A DNA stretch of 64,000 bases, taken from NCBI RefSeq assembly GCF_001426545.1, contig NZ_LMEZ01000004.1, positions 653,414-717,413 on the forward strand, given 5' to 3'. Positions 54,341-62,872 of this stretch are shown one piece after another (the stretch's first letter is position 1; every line of letters begins with the position of its first letter). This DNA comes from Mycobacterium sp. Root135. Lineage in GTDB: Bacteria > Actinomycetota > Actinomycetes > Mycobacteriales > Mycobacteriaceae. Below the pieces are notes generated by a model. That model was not told the origin of the DNA. It searched no databases and worked only from the letters and a program-made list of their open reading frames with translations. The translations under genes and the position numbers were made by a program.

Positions 54341-56149
54341 TCAGTACGGGAGTTGCGGGGGCTGCTGATACACCGGCGGCGCGTACGGCACGTACGGGTT
54401 GGGTGCGTAGGGATTGGGCGCGTACGGCGCGGGCTGCGTCGGCGCTGGGCTGGCGGGAACCTGAATCGGGATCGGCACCGGCACGAAGGGCACGGTGATG
54501 TAACTCGTCGTCATGGTCGGCGCGCTCGACGTCGTGGTCGTCGTCGTTGTCGTCGGCGGGGGTGTCGTCGTGGTCGTCGTAGTCGTGGTGGTCGTCGTCG
54601 TGGTGGTCGTGGTCGGTTGCGTCGTCGTGGTGGTGACGGGGCGCTCCACGGTGACGGTCTCGGTCGACGGCGGAGGCGGAGGCGGAGGCGGAGGCGGGGG
54701 CGGCTGACTGGTCACGGTGAGGACGTTCTGGGCCGGCGCCTCGGCCGAGGGCGGCGGGGGCGGCGGTTCGATGCTCGTCGGCGGCGGTGCCGGCGGTGAG
54801 GTCGCCGTGACGGGTGCGGTGGTCGGCGTGGGGCGGGTCTCGTCGGTCGCACTGGTCAGCGCGATCGCGACACCACCCACCGCGACCAGCGCCACCACGG
54901 CCGCGGCGCCGACCAGCAGTTGGGGCAGGCGCAGCCACGACCGCGGTTCGTCGTCGTGCCTCGGGTGGTACTGCGCGACGACGCGCGTCGTACCCGAGTC
55001 CGCGTAGGGATCGGCGTAGGGATCTTCGCCCGTATACGGGGTCGGGTCGCCAACGGTCTCGTCGTCCTGTGACCACGCGAGCGCCCGGAACGTCGACGAG
55101 TCCGGCGCCGCAACGGGTTTCGCGGGCCACGCCCCCGTGATCAACGGGCTTGGCGCCATTCCGGTTTGGGCGTCGGCGTCGGCTCCGTAAGCCGCGAAGA
55201 TCGCGGCGCCAACCGCGGCGTCGAGCGCCGGATGCGGGGTCGTGACGAATGAGTTCTGGTGGCTCTCGGCCAGCCGTCGGGTCACCAGCGGGATGGACGC
55301 TCCGCCGCCAACTGCGACGACGGCCGACAGGTCGGCTGGCGCAATCCTGTTGCGCAGCAACGATTCCCCGAGTTCGGCCAACACTGCCTCAAGCGGTGCC
55401 TCGACGAGCGCGTCGAGCTGGTCTCGCGTCACCCGCACCGTCGTGCCATGACCGGGCAGCTCGACGGGGATGTCTGCGGTCTCCGCCTCGGACAGTTGCT
55501 CCTTGGCGAGCCTGCACTCCTCGCGCAACGCGCCAAGCGATCCGACGGAGGCGGTGCCCGCGGGGTCGACGTCCTGCGCGATGCCGTCGAGTACGTGGGC
55601 GAGCAGCGCCTGGTCGACCAGGTCACCGGAGAACTCGGCCACCCTGGTCGTCTCGATCGGCTCGAACGACGCCGTCGCATCGGCGAGCGTGATGCTGGTG
55701 CCACCGCCGCCGAAGTCCAGCAGAGCCACCACTCCCCGGACGGGGAGACCGGGGTTGGCCGCCAGGGCGGTCAGCGCCGCCACCGCGTCCGACACCAGCC
55801 GCACCGGCACGCCGTTCGGCGCCAGGCTTGGCGTGGTGCGCATGGCGTCCCGAAGCGACCGAAGGGTGGCGCCGTTCCAATGCGCGGGTACCGCAACGGC
55901 AATCTGCGACGACTGGTCGCTGCCGGCTTCGACCACCATGGCGTCGAGCGCCTCGACCATCAACAGGTCTGCGCGGTAGGACGTCCCGTCCTCGCCGACC
56001 AACGGCACCGGATCTCCGACGCGCTCGACGAATCCGCTCAGCACCTGACCTGCCCGCGGCAGTGTGGAACGCCGCGTGACGGGTTGATTGCCGACACGCG
56101 CCGCGACCAGGTTGGTCGTCCCGATCGACAACCCCAACGGATCGCTCAT
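54341..56149 (-). CDS. Membrane-anchored Hsp70-like (actin-fold) ATPase, second copy
   Basis: A 602-residue paralogue of the protein at 9537-11369. Shared features are LGLSIGTTNLVAARVGNQPVT at the N-terminus, LLDFGGGGTSITLAD near 150, EFSGDLVDQALLAHVLDGIA, and VGGGASIPLVTRRL near 290. A linker with TGMAP and AWSQDDE segments is also shared. One membrane span (about 405-425) is followed by a Pro/Thr-rich tail, including long poly-Pro and poly-Thr runs, ending in NPYAPNPYVPYAPPVYQQ. The ATG at 56149 matches the paralogue start. Two small exported-protein genes follow. Function is unknown. Confidence 0.8.
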   Translation of the reverse strand: MSDPLGLSIGTTNLVAARVGNQPVTRRSTLPRAGQVLSGFVERVGDPVPLVGEDGTSYRADLLMVEALDAMVVEAGSDQSSQIAVAVPAHWNGATLRSLRDAMRTTPSLAPNGVPVRLVSDAVAALTALAANPGLPVRGVVALLDFGGGGTSITLADATASFEPIETTRVAEFSGDLVDQALLAHVLDGIAQDVDPAGTASVGSLGALREECRLAKEQLSEAETADIPVELPGHGTTVRVTRDQLDALVEAPLEAVLAELGESLLRNRIAPADLSAVVAVGGGASIPLVTRRLAESHQNSFVTTPHPALDAAVGAAIFAAYGADADAQTGMAPSPLITGAWPAKPVAAPDSSTFRALAWSQDDETVGDPTPYTGEDPYADPYADSGTTRVVAQYHPRHDDEPRSWLRLPQLLVGAAAVVALVAVGGVAIALTSATDETRPTPTTAPVTATSPPAPPPTSIEPPPPPPSAEAPAQNVLTVTSQPPPPPPPPPPPPSTETVTVERPVTTTTTQPTTTTTTTTTTTTTTTTTPPPTTTTTTTTSSAPTMTTSYITVPFVPVPIPIQVPASPAPTQPAPYAPNPYAPNPYVPYAPPVYQQPPQLPY

Positions 56150-56388
56150 GACGCCGACCACGATAACCCGCCCTGCGACATGGGCGTGACAGACACTCCG
56201 CACCGGCCGTCACGAACAGCGTTCTGCCAGCTAATCTTTGGCGCTCCACCGAGTCGCTTTGCCCCTGAATCGTCGCCGTCGACGGTGGTCAGGGCCTCCC
56301 CGGCGGCGGCGCTCCGTTTTGACGGCCCCGTCAACCGAACCTGGGGGCAGGGCTGCCGCACCGCCCATCGCTGTGTTGCAATGTCCAG

Positions 56389-56847
56389 ATGGGTGACATC
56401 GAAGACATTCAGCGGGTCAAGTACCGGTATCTGCGCGCGCTCGACACCAAGCACTGGGACGAGTTCGCCGCCACCCTCACCGAGGACGTGATCGGCGACT
56501 ACGGCGAATCCCTCGGCGAGACGCACCACTTCACCGACAGGGCCACCCTCGTCGAGTTCATGCGCAGTTCCATGCCTGCCGACGTCATCACCGACCACCG
56601 CGTCACGCACCCCGAGATCGACGTCGACGGCGACGAAGCGACCGCCACCTGGTACCTGCAGGACAAGGTCATCGCCCCGAAGTTCGACTTCATGTTGATC
56701 GGCGCGGGTTTTTATCACGACCGCTACCGGCGGACCGCCGACGGCTGGAAGATCAGCGTCACCGGCTACGACCGCACCTACGACGCGTCGTTCTCGACCA
56801 AGGCGCTCGAGTTCAACGTGAAAGCCGGTCGCGCGATAGCTCTTTGA
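56389..56847 (+). CDS. SnoaL-like / NTF2-fold protein
   Basis: A 152-residue protein (MGDIEDIQRVKYRYLRALDTKHWDEF...) with the SnoaL-like NTF2 fold (DVIGDYGESL, VTHPEIDVDGDEATATWYL, GFYHDRYRRTADGWKIS). Relatives include cyclases, dehydratases and proteins without activity; the pocket residues do not allow an assignment. Its stop abuts the end of the convergent L,D-transpeptidase gene. Confidence 0.85.
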   Translation: MGDIEDIQRVKYRYLRALDTKHWDEFAATLTEDVIGDYGESLGETHHFTDRATLVEFMRSSMPADVITDHRVTHPEIDVDGDEATATWYLQDKVIAPKFDFMLIGAGFYHDRYRRTADGWKISVTGYDRTYDASFSTKALEFNVKAGRAIAL

Positions 56848-57501
56848 TCACTTGCTGACGGCGATCAGCGCCCCGGGGCGCAGCCACTTCATGATTCCCA
56901 CCAACGTGTCGTCGTCGATGCTGACGCACCCCGCCGTGGGTCCGCCGTCGCTGGAGTGAAGGAAGAACGCGCCGCCGTTTCCCGGAACGCGTTGCTTGTT
57001 GACGCCCATCACGACGGCGTGCTCGTACTGCGGAATCTTCAGGTTCTCGGTTCCACTGCTCGGGTTCGTGTCGAACGGGCACTGCGCCTTCTTGCAGACC
57101 TGCATCGTGTTGTAGGTGGCGCTCTTCATGTCGCCGTCCCACCAGTGATCGGGACCGACCTGCACGTATTGCAGCCCGCCCCCGGGGTTGGGGGCGGTAC
57201 CGAACGCGAAGTCAAGGGTGAAGACGCCCATCGGCGTGAGCATCTGGCCGTCGTGCGTCTCGGGAGCCATGCCCTTCTCACCGACGTGGGCGGGGATCCC
57301 CGCGGCAACCGCCTGCCAGCCGGCGGCAGTGCGTTCGTACACGTCGACCTTGGCGTTCGAGCCGCCAACGCCCACAACGGAAATCACCTGGGTCGCGTTG
57401 CCGACGCTGGGAGCGAACCACGGCACCAACTCCGCGCGGGCCGACGGCGCGATGACGAGTCCGACGACCAACGCGCACAGCGAAATCAGCAGTCGGCGCA
57501 C
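56848..57501 (-). CDS. Secreted L,D-transpeptidase-like (YkuD) protein
   Basis: A 217-residue protein with a signal peptide (VRRLLISLCALVVGLVIAPSARA). The catalytic region HSSDGGPTAGCVSIDDD near residues 182-198 holds the YkuD Cys within the GC(V) motif and an upstream His. L,D-transpeptidases make 3-3 cross-links in mycobacterial peptidoglycan; some YkuD proteins differ, and no CwlS/LysM or Ig-like domain is present here. The GTG at 57501 gives a normal signal peptide. It is divergent from the PAP2-kinase gene. Confidence 0.85.
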   Translation of the reverse strand: MRRLLISLCALVVGLVIAPSARAELVPWFAPSVGNATQVISVVGVGGSNAKVDVYERTAAGWQAVAAGIPAHVGEKGMAPETHDGQMLTPMGVFTLDFAFGTAPNPGGGLQYVQVGPDHWWDGDMKSATYNTMQVCKKAQCPFDTNPSSGTENLKIPQYEHAVVMGVNKQRVPGNGGAFFLHSSDGGPTAGCVSIDDDTLVGIMKWLRPGALIAVSK

Positions 57502-57617
57502 GGGCTCAACGTCAACACACCACGCACTCGAGGTCAAGTAAAGGTTTAGCAACGATCCTCGGGCCAAGAGATGAGTTGCGCCCAAAGCGCTTTCGCGACC
57601 CGACTAGGTTGGGAGGC

Positions 57618-59114
57618 ATGGAGCTCCTTGGAAGACGTGGCATCCGACACCGCGGTGTCCGCCAGATCGGCGCGGGCCTCGGCACTCTGGACCGCGAAGT
57701 CTTCGAGGCCATCGCAGAGTCGCCGAGCCCCCTGCTCGACGGGTTCATGCCCAAGCTGACCGCGGCCGCCGACCACTCCAAGCTGTGGTTCGTCATCGCG
57801 GCCGCGTTGATGGCCACCAAACACCCTTCGGTGCAGCGCGGCGCCGGTCGCGGCGTGGCGTCCCTCGCCGTCACCAGCCTCGTCGCCAACCAGATCGCCA
57901 AGCGGGTCTGGAAACGGCCCCGCCCGGAATGGGCGACCGTCCCGGTGCTGCGACGGTCCCGCCACATGCCAACCTCCAACTCACTGCCGTCGGGTCACTC
58001 CGCCAGCGCGGCGGCGTTCGCCGTCGGCGTCGGCCTGGAGAGCGCGCCCGTCGGCCTCGGCCTGGCCCTGCTCGCGGGAATGGTCGGCATCTCCCGCGTC
58101 GCCACGGGCGCGCACTACCCCGGTGACGTGCTTGCCGGGTTCGGCCTCGGCGCCGCGGTGGCGGTCGCGGGCGCCCGGATCGTCCCGCCGATCGTCGAGG
58201 CACGCGTCCCGGTCGCCGACCCGCTGCGGGTGCCGACCTTGAAGCGTCCCGACGGCGCGGGCGTCGTCCTCGTCATCAATCCCGCCTCGGGCAGCGGGAC
58301 CGGGGCACGGGTCATCGACGAGGCGCGGGAAGCACTGCCCAAGATGGAGATCGTCGAACTGGAGAAGGACGACGACGTCGAAGCGATCATGCGCTCGGCC
58401 GCCGACCGGGCCGAGGTGCTCGCCGTCGGCGGCGGCGACGGCACCGTGGCATGTGCGGCAGGGGTCGCCCTGGCCACCGAACGCCCACTGGCGGTCTTCC
58501 CCGGCGGCACGTTCAACCACTTCGCCAAGGACATCGGCTGCGAAACCGTCGCCAAGACCGTCGAGTCGATCCGGCAGGGCAGCGTGGCGTGCGTCGACGT
58601 CCTGCGCCTCAACGAGACCGGCACCGTCATCAACACCGCCAGCATCGGCGCCTACCCCACCTTCGTCCAGAAGCGGGAGAAGCTGGAACACAAGATCGGC
58701 AAGCCGCTGGCCGGCGTCTACGCGATGTTCCACACGCTGCGCCGAGGCGAGCCGGTGCGCATCCAGTACGACAACAAGACCCTGCAGACGTCGCTGTTCT
58801 TCCTCGGCAACTCGTCCTACCTGCCGTCGGGATTCGCCCCCGCCCGCCGGCTCCGGATGGACGACGGCCTGATGGACGTGCGCATCCTGGAGACCGAGAA
58901 GCGGTTCAGCACGATGCGCATCCTGACGTCACTGGCACTCGGTCGGCTCGTCAGAAGCCCGCTGTATCACGAACTGCGGGTGCCCGAGTTCAGCTTCCGG
59001 GCGGTCGACGGCCCCACCCTGCTGGCCCACGACGGCGAACTCGCCGACGAACTGGATGAGGCGACCTTCACCGTCCGCTATCGGGCGCTGCCGGTCTTTC
59101 GTCCACTTCCCTGA
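57618..59114 (+). CDS. Fusion of PAP2 phosphatase and diacylglycerol-kinase-like domain
   Basis: A 498-residue two-domain protein. The N-terminal PAP2 domain has motifs K99RPRP, PSGH (124-127) and SRVATGAHYPGD (159-170). The C-terminal half (from about 213) is a DAGK catalytic domain with NPASGSGTG (221-229) and GGGDGT (271-276). Such fusions could both remove and add phosphate on lipid headgroups. Substrates are unknown but polyprenyl or diacylglycerol phosphates are plausible. The ATG at 57618 is used. The 3' end overlaps the convergent PAP2 gene by 47 bases. Confidence 0.9.
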   Translation: MELLGRRGIRHRGVRQIGAGLGTLDREVFEAIAESPSPLLDGFMPKLTAAADHSKLWFVIAAALMATKHPSVQRGAGRGVASLAVTSLVANQIAKRVWKRPRPEWATVPVLRRSRHMPTSNSLPSGHSASAAAFAVGVGLESAPVGLGLALLAGMVGISRVATGAHYPGDVLAGFGLGAAVAVAGARIVPPIVEARVPVADPLRVPTLKRPDGAGVVLVINPASGSGTGARVIDEAREALPKMEIVELEKDDDVEAIMRSAADRAEVLAVGGGDGTVACAAGVALATERPLAVFPGGTFNHFAKDIGCETVAKTVESIRQGSVACVDVLRLNETGTVINTASIGAYPTFVQKREKLEHKIGKPLAGVYAMFHTLRRGEPVRIQYDNKTLQTSLFFLGNSSYLPSGFAPARRLRMDDGLMDVRILETEKRFSTMRILTSLALGRLVRSPLYHELRVPEFSFRAVDGPTLLAHDGELADELDEATFTVRYRALPVFRPLP

Positions 59115-59745
59115 CCCCGCGCAGGATCAGCAGACACACCGCGAAGTACACGTAACCCATCGCCCACCCGGCGACGACGTCGGACAAGTGGTGGACGTTC
59201 AGCGCGACCCGGCCGATCCCGACGGTCAGCACGACGACGACCCCTGCCGCCACCAGCCATGGCCGAAGGCTCCGTCGCACGCTCGAGAGGTAGACCGCCG
59301 CAAGCGCCAGCACCGCGGCCATCGTGCCGAGGGCGTGGCCGGACGGAAACGACGTCGAGAGTGCGTCGACCATGGCGGTTTCCGGGCGGGGACGGTCGGC
59401 AAGGCGTTTGAGCACCTCGGTCAGCAGCGCGGACGTTTCGACGCAGACGATGAGGAACACCGCGGTGCGAACCCGACGCTTCGCGAACGCGTGGACGATC
59501 AGGCCGACGGTCACGATACGAAACGCCACCGGGGAGAACACCGTGCACCACACGTGCCAGAACGTCGCCCAGGCGTGGTGCTCCTCGCCGAGGCGACGAC
59601 CGATCTCCAACGTCGACGTGTCGGCCGCGACCAGCCAATTCCAGCCCTGGACCCAGCCGATCCACATCGCTGCGTAGACGACGCAACACAGCCCGACGAG
59701 CCACCAGCGCCGCGCCGAAGATTCATTCCGCACCACGTGTAACAC
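59068..59745 (-). CDS. PAP2-type membrane phosphatase
   Basis: A 225-residue protein with about five or six spans and PAP2 motifs KRLADRPRPE, SFPSGHALG and GRVALNVHHLSDV. Family members dephosphorylate undecaprenyl or decaprenyl pyrophosphate, phosphatidic acid or related lipids; the substrate is unknown. It is convergent with and overlaps the PAP2-kinase fusion by 47 bases, a second PAP2 protein adjacent to the first. Confidence 0.9.
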   Translation of the reverse strand: MLHVVRNESSARRWWLVGLCCVVYAAMWIGWVQGWNWLVAADTSTLEIGRRLGEEHHAWATFWHVWCTVFSPVAFRIVTVGLIVHAFAKRRVRTAVFLIVCVETSALLTEVLKRLADRPRPETAMVDALSTSFPSGHALGTMAAVLALAAVYLSSVRRSLRPWLVAAGVVVVLTVGIGRVALNVHHLSDVVAGWAMGYVYFAVCLLILRGVREVDERPAAPDSGR

Positions 59746-59776
59746 CCTTCACTACCGCACCGATGTAGTCAGCAGA

Positions 59777-59874
59777 GCCCGCACTGCCGTCACAACCCCG
59801 ACTCTTGACGGCAGTGCGGGCCCTTTTCGTTCTTGCGGGGAATCTTGGTGGGAACACAGCCGTCACAACCCCGA
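59777..59874 (+). promoter_or_regulatory. Attenuator-like leader of the NCS1 permease gene
   Basis: A perfect 16-bp hairpin (arms 59777-59792 and 59806-59821, 13-base loop) is followed by CCTTTTCGTTCTT. The 16-base string GCCGTCACAACCCCGA in the left arm and loop (59786-59801) recurs at 59859-59874. The right-arm TGACGGC can pair with either copy, so two mutually exclusive folds are possible. It lies between the divergent PAP2 promoter and the permease start. Confidence 0.6.
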
Positions 59875-59901
59875 AACAACGTGGTTTTAGCTTTGCTAAC
59901 C

Positions 59902-61572
59902 ATGACCCAAGAGCTCAACAACGAGGCTGACGCACCCGTCGCGGCAGACCTCGACGCAGGCTTAGACCAGATGACGGCCACCAAGGAGACCTTGGAGGAC
60001 TACACGCTGCGGTTCGCCCCACGCAGCTACCGAAAGTGGTCGACGCGGGTGGTGGGCATCTCGGCACTCGGCGGCATCGCCTATCTCGCCGACTTCGCCA
60101 TCGGCGCCAACATCGGCATCGCCTACGGCACCACCAACGCGTTGTGGGGAATCCTCATCTTCGCGGTCGTGGTCATGCTGACCGGATTTCCCGTCGCCTA
60201 CTACTCGGCGCGGTACAACATCGACCTCGACCTGGTCACCCGCGGCAGCGGCTTCGGCTACTACGGCTCGGTGGTCACCAACGTCATCTTCGCGACGTTC
60301 ACCTTCATCTTCTTCGCCCTCGAGGGCTCGATCATGGCGCAGGGGCTGCAACTGGGCCTCGGCATCCCACTGTGGATCGGCTATGCGGCGTCGACGTTCA
60401 TCATCTTCCCGCTCGTCATCTACGGCATGAAGGTGCTCTCCACGCTGCAGGTGTGGACGACGCCGTTGTGGCTGGTCCTGATGGTCGCGCCGTTCGTCTA
60501 CCTGGTGGTCAGCCATCCCGAGTCGGTCGGCCAGTTCTTCGCCTACCAGGGGGAGAACGGCGTCGAGGGCTTCGACCTCGGCTCCACCCTGCTGGCCGCG
60601 GGCGTCTGTCTGTCGCTCATCGCGCAGATCGCCGAGCAGAACGACTACCTGCGCTTCATGCCCGCCAAAACCCCGGAGAACCGGCGCAGCTGGTGGACCT
60701 GGATGTTCCTCGCCGGCCCCGGCTGGGTCATCTTCGGCGCCATCAAGCAGATCGTCGGGCTGTTCCTCGCGGTGTACCTGATCGCCAACGTCGCGGACTC
60801 CACGGGCATCGCCAACCAGCCGGTGCACCAGTTCCTGGAGATCTACCAGAACTTCCTGCCCCCGTGGCTCGCCATGACGCTGGCCGTCGTGCTCGTCGTC
60901 ATCAGCCAGGTGAAGATCAACGTCACCAACGCCTACTCCGGCTCGCTGGCGTGGACCAACTCGTTCACCCGGGTCACCAAGACCTACCCGGGTCGCCTGG
61001 TGTTCCTGGCCTTCAACCTGCTGATCGCCCTGGTGCTGATGGAAGCCAACATGTTCGACTTCCTCAACACGATCCTGGGCTTCTACGCCAACTGCGGCAT
61101 CGCCTGGGTCGTCGTGGTCGCCTCCGACATCGTCTTCAACAAGTTCCTGCTGAAGCTCTCGCCGATGCAACCGGAATTCCGACGCGGGATGCTCTACGAC
61201 TTCAACCCCGTCGGCTTCGGCTCGATGCTGGCTGCGGCCGGGCTGTCGGTGCTCGCCTTCTTCGGCGGTCTTGGAGAAGCCATCCGGCCGTACTCACCGC
61301 TGGTCGCGATCGTCCTGGGACTGGTGCTGCCGCCGGTCATCGCCGTGGCGACCAAGGGCAAGTACTACCTGCGCCGCACGGACGACGGCATCGACCTGCC
61401 GATGCTCGACGAGCATGGCAACCCGTCGGACGCGCACCTCAAATGCCATGTCTGCCATCATGATTACGAGCGGCCAGACATGATCAAGTCCGCCAGCGTC
61501 GAGGGCTACATCTGCTCACTGTGCCTGTCGACCGACAAGTCCGGCGAGAACGTGCTCCCGGCACAAACGTAA
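59902..61572 (+). CDS. NCS1-type nucleobase/cation symporter with C-terminal CxxC-CxxC domain
   Basis: A 556-residue transporter with about twelve spans and NCS1 (purine/cytosine permease-like) features such as TRGSGFGYYGSVV, SLIAQIAEQNDYL and SQVKINVTNAYSGSLAWTN. Substrates in the family are cytosine, purines, allantoin or hydantoins; the specificity here is unknown. The C-terminal ~45 residues are not typical of the transporter core: they hold C515-x2-C518 and C538-x2-C541 in a cytoplasmic, rubredoxin/zinc-ribbon-like segment. The ATG at 59902 is used. The leader contains the hairpin and repeat at 59777-59874. Confidence 0.86.
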   Translation: MTQELNNEADAPVAADLDAGLDQMTATKETLEDYTLRFAPRSYRKWSTRVVGISALGGIAYLADFAIGANIGIAYGTTNALWGILIFAVVVMLTGFPVAYYSARYNIDLDLVTRGSGFGYYGSVVTNVIFATFTFIFFALEGSIMAQGLQLGLGIPLWIGYAASTFIIFPLVIYGMKVLSTLQVWTTPLWLVLMVAPFVYLVVSHPESVGQFFAYQGENGVEGFDLGSTLLAAGVCLSLIAQIAEQNDYLRFMPAKTPENRRSWWTWMFLAGPGWVIFGAIKQIVGLFLAVYLIANVADSTGIANQPVHQFLEIYQNFLPPWLAMTLAVVLVVISQVKINVTNAYSGSLAWTNSFTRVTKTYPGRLVFLAFNLLIALVLMEANMFDFLNTILGFYANCGIAWVVVVASDIVFNKFLLKLSPMQPEFRRGMLYDFNPVGFGSMLAAAGLSVLAFFGGLGEAIRPYSPLVAIVLGLVLPPVIAVATKGKYYLRRTDDGIDLPMLDEHGNPSDAHLKCHVCHHDYERPDMIKSASVEGYICSLCLSTDKSGENVLPAQT

Positions 61573-61587
61573 GAACTTGCACGACGG

Positions 61588-61623
61588 GACGGCCATGGTC
61601 GATATTCTCCGACCATGGCCGTC
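61588..61623. promoter_or_regulatory. Perfect inverted repeat spanning the start of the next gene, with a -10-like loop
   Basis: GACGGCCATGGTCG (61588-61601) and CGACCATGGCCGTC (61610-61623) form a 14-bp perfect inverted repeat with an 8-base spacer. The spacer holds TATTCT (61603-61608), which fits a -10 element about 7 bases before the ATG at 61615 and implies a leaderless transcript. The repeat could be an operator over the promoter. Confidence 0.55.
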
Positions 61624-62097
61624 TTCTTGCGCAAGATGCTTGGCATCGGCGGATTGCCCGACGACATGCGCGCCCAGGTCGAATCCGAGGGCGTGCTTCA
61701 CCTGGCTGAGTTCGTCCCGGTGACATATCGCTTCTCAGGGAAGGTGCCCGGCAAGGTGGCGAAGGGCAACATCAGCAGCTACGTGGGCGCGGTGGCACTG
61801 ACCCGTCGGCGCGTTCTCGGGACGCTGTCCTCGGTGCCCAACAAGGCGGGCCGGACCGTCGACCACGAGTGGAATGCGCCCGGCGGAAGCATGGTTGAGG
61901 CAACCCTCGACGAGTCGGGGCTGACGCTCAGCGGATCCGATCTGTCCGTCATCGACCCGTCCTTCGCCGGCTCGGTGTCACTGCACTACAAGACGCCGCT
62001 GCCAGCCGAGGTACTCGCGGCCCTTCCCGAACGCGAATTCACCTTCGACGTGCCGCCCAAGTTCGTCTACTCGGTCTGTGGAGTGCCCACGCACTGA
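61615..62097 (+). CDS. Conserved protein of unknown function
   Basis: A 160-residue soluble protein (MAVFLRKMLGIGGLPDDMRA...) with no signal, span or recognised domain. The mixed alpha/beta composition, with GNISSYVGAVALTRRRVLG in the middle, looks like a beta-rich fold such as PH-like bacterial domains, but this is only an impression. The start codon lies inside a perfect inverted repeat with a -10-like spacer, suggesting a leaderless message. Its end overlaps the convergent map gene by 31 bases. Confidence 0.75.
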   Translation: MAVFLRKMLGIGGLPDDMRAQVESEGVLHLAEFVPVTYRFSGKVPGKVAKGNISSYVGAVALTRRRVLGTLSSVPNKAGRTVDHEWNAPGGSMVEATLDESGLTLSGSDLSVIDPSFAGSVSLHYKTPLPAEVLAALPEREFTFDVPPKFVYSVCGVPTH

Positions 62098-62852
62098 GTC
62101 AGGATGCGGGGGCCGTGCTCGGTGATCGCGATGGTGTGCTCGGAGTGCGCCGTGTTCGAACCGTCGGCCGAACGCAGCGTCCAGCCGTCCGCGTCGATCG
62201 TCAGCCGGTCGCTGCCGCGGCTCCACCAAGGTTCGAGCGCGAGGGTCAACCCCGGCCGCAACAGCATTCCGCGTCCACGCGTTCCGCGATTGGGGACGTG
62301 GGGATCCTCGTGCATCGTCCGACCCAAGCCGTGCCCACCGAACTCGAGGTTGACGCGGTATCCGGCGTCGGCGGCGACCTCGCCGATGGCGGCCGAGACG
62401 TCTCCGAGCCGACCGCCAGGGACGGCCGCCGCGACGCCGGCCGCGAGCGCTCGTCGCGTCGAGTCGACGAGCGCGCGGTCCTCGTCGTTGCCGTCGCCGA
62501 CGATGACCGTGACCGCGGAGTCGGCGACCCAGCCGTCGATCGACACCGCGAAGTCGAGGCTCAGCACGTCGCCAGCCCGCAGCACGTATTCGTGCGGCTT
62601 GCCGTGCAGCACAGCGTCGTTCACCGACAGGCAGATGACGTTGCGGAACGGTCCACGCCCGAAGGACGGGGCGTAGTCCCAGTAGCAGGACGTCGCGCCG
62701 CGATCGGCGACCAACTGGCGCGCATGAAGTTCGAGCTCCATCAGGTTCACCCCTGGCCGGGCCTCGTCCGACAAGGTCGCCAGTACCTGCGCGACGAACT
62801 CCCCCGTGACGGCCATCTTGTCGATCTCGACGGCGGACTTCAGTTCGATCAC
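62067..62852 (-). CDS. map: Methionine aminopeptidase, type I
   Basis: A 261-residue metallopeptidase removing N-terminal Met. Metal ligands are visible as the two Asp of SLDFAVSIDGWVADSAVTV, the His of GGHGLGRTMHEDP, Glu of LALEPW and Glu of HSEHTIAI. It lacks the N-terminal SH3-binding extension of one mycobacterial MetAP form. The GTG at 62852 (VIELKSAVEIDKM) is the family-like start. It is divergent from the small Xre regulator across two CGGTAT-N4-ATACCG operators, so expression may be controlled by that regulator. Confidence 0.93.
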   Translation of the reverse strand: MIELKSAVEIDKMAVTGEFVAQVLATLSDEARPGVNLMELELHARQLVADRGATSCYWDYAPSFGRGPFRNVICLSVNDAVLHGKPHEYVLRAGDVLSLDFAVSIDGWVADSAVTVIVGDGNDEDRALVDSTRRALAAGVAAAVPGGRLGDVSAAIGEVAADAGYRVNLEFGGHGLGRTMHEDPHVPNRGTRGRGMLLRPGLTLALEPWWSRGSDRLTIDADGWTLRSADGSNTAHSEHTIAITEHGPRILTQCVGTPQTE

Positions 62853-62872
62853 GGTCGGCCTCCTCGTGGTAT

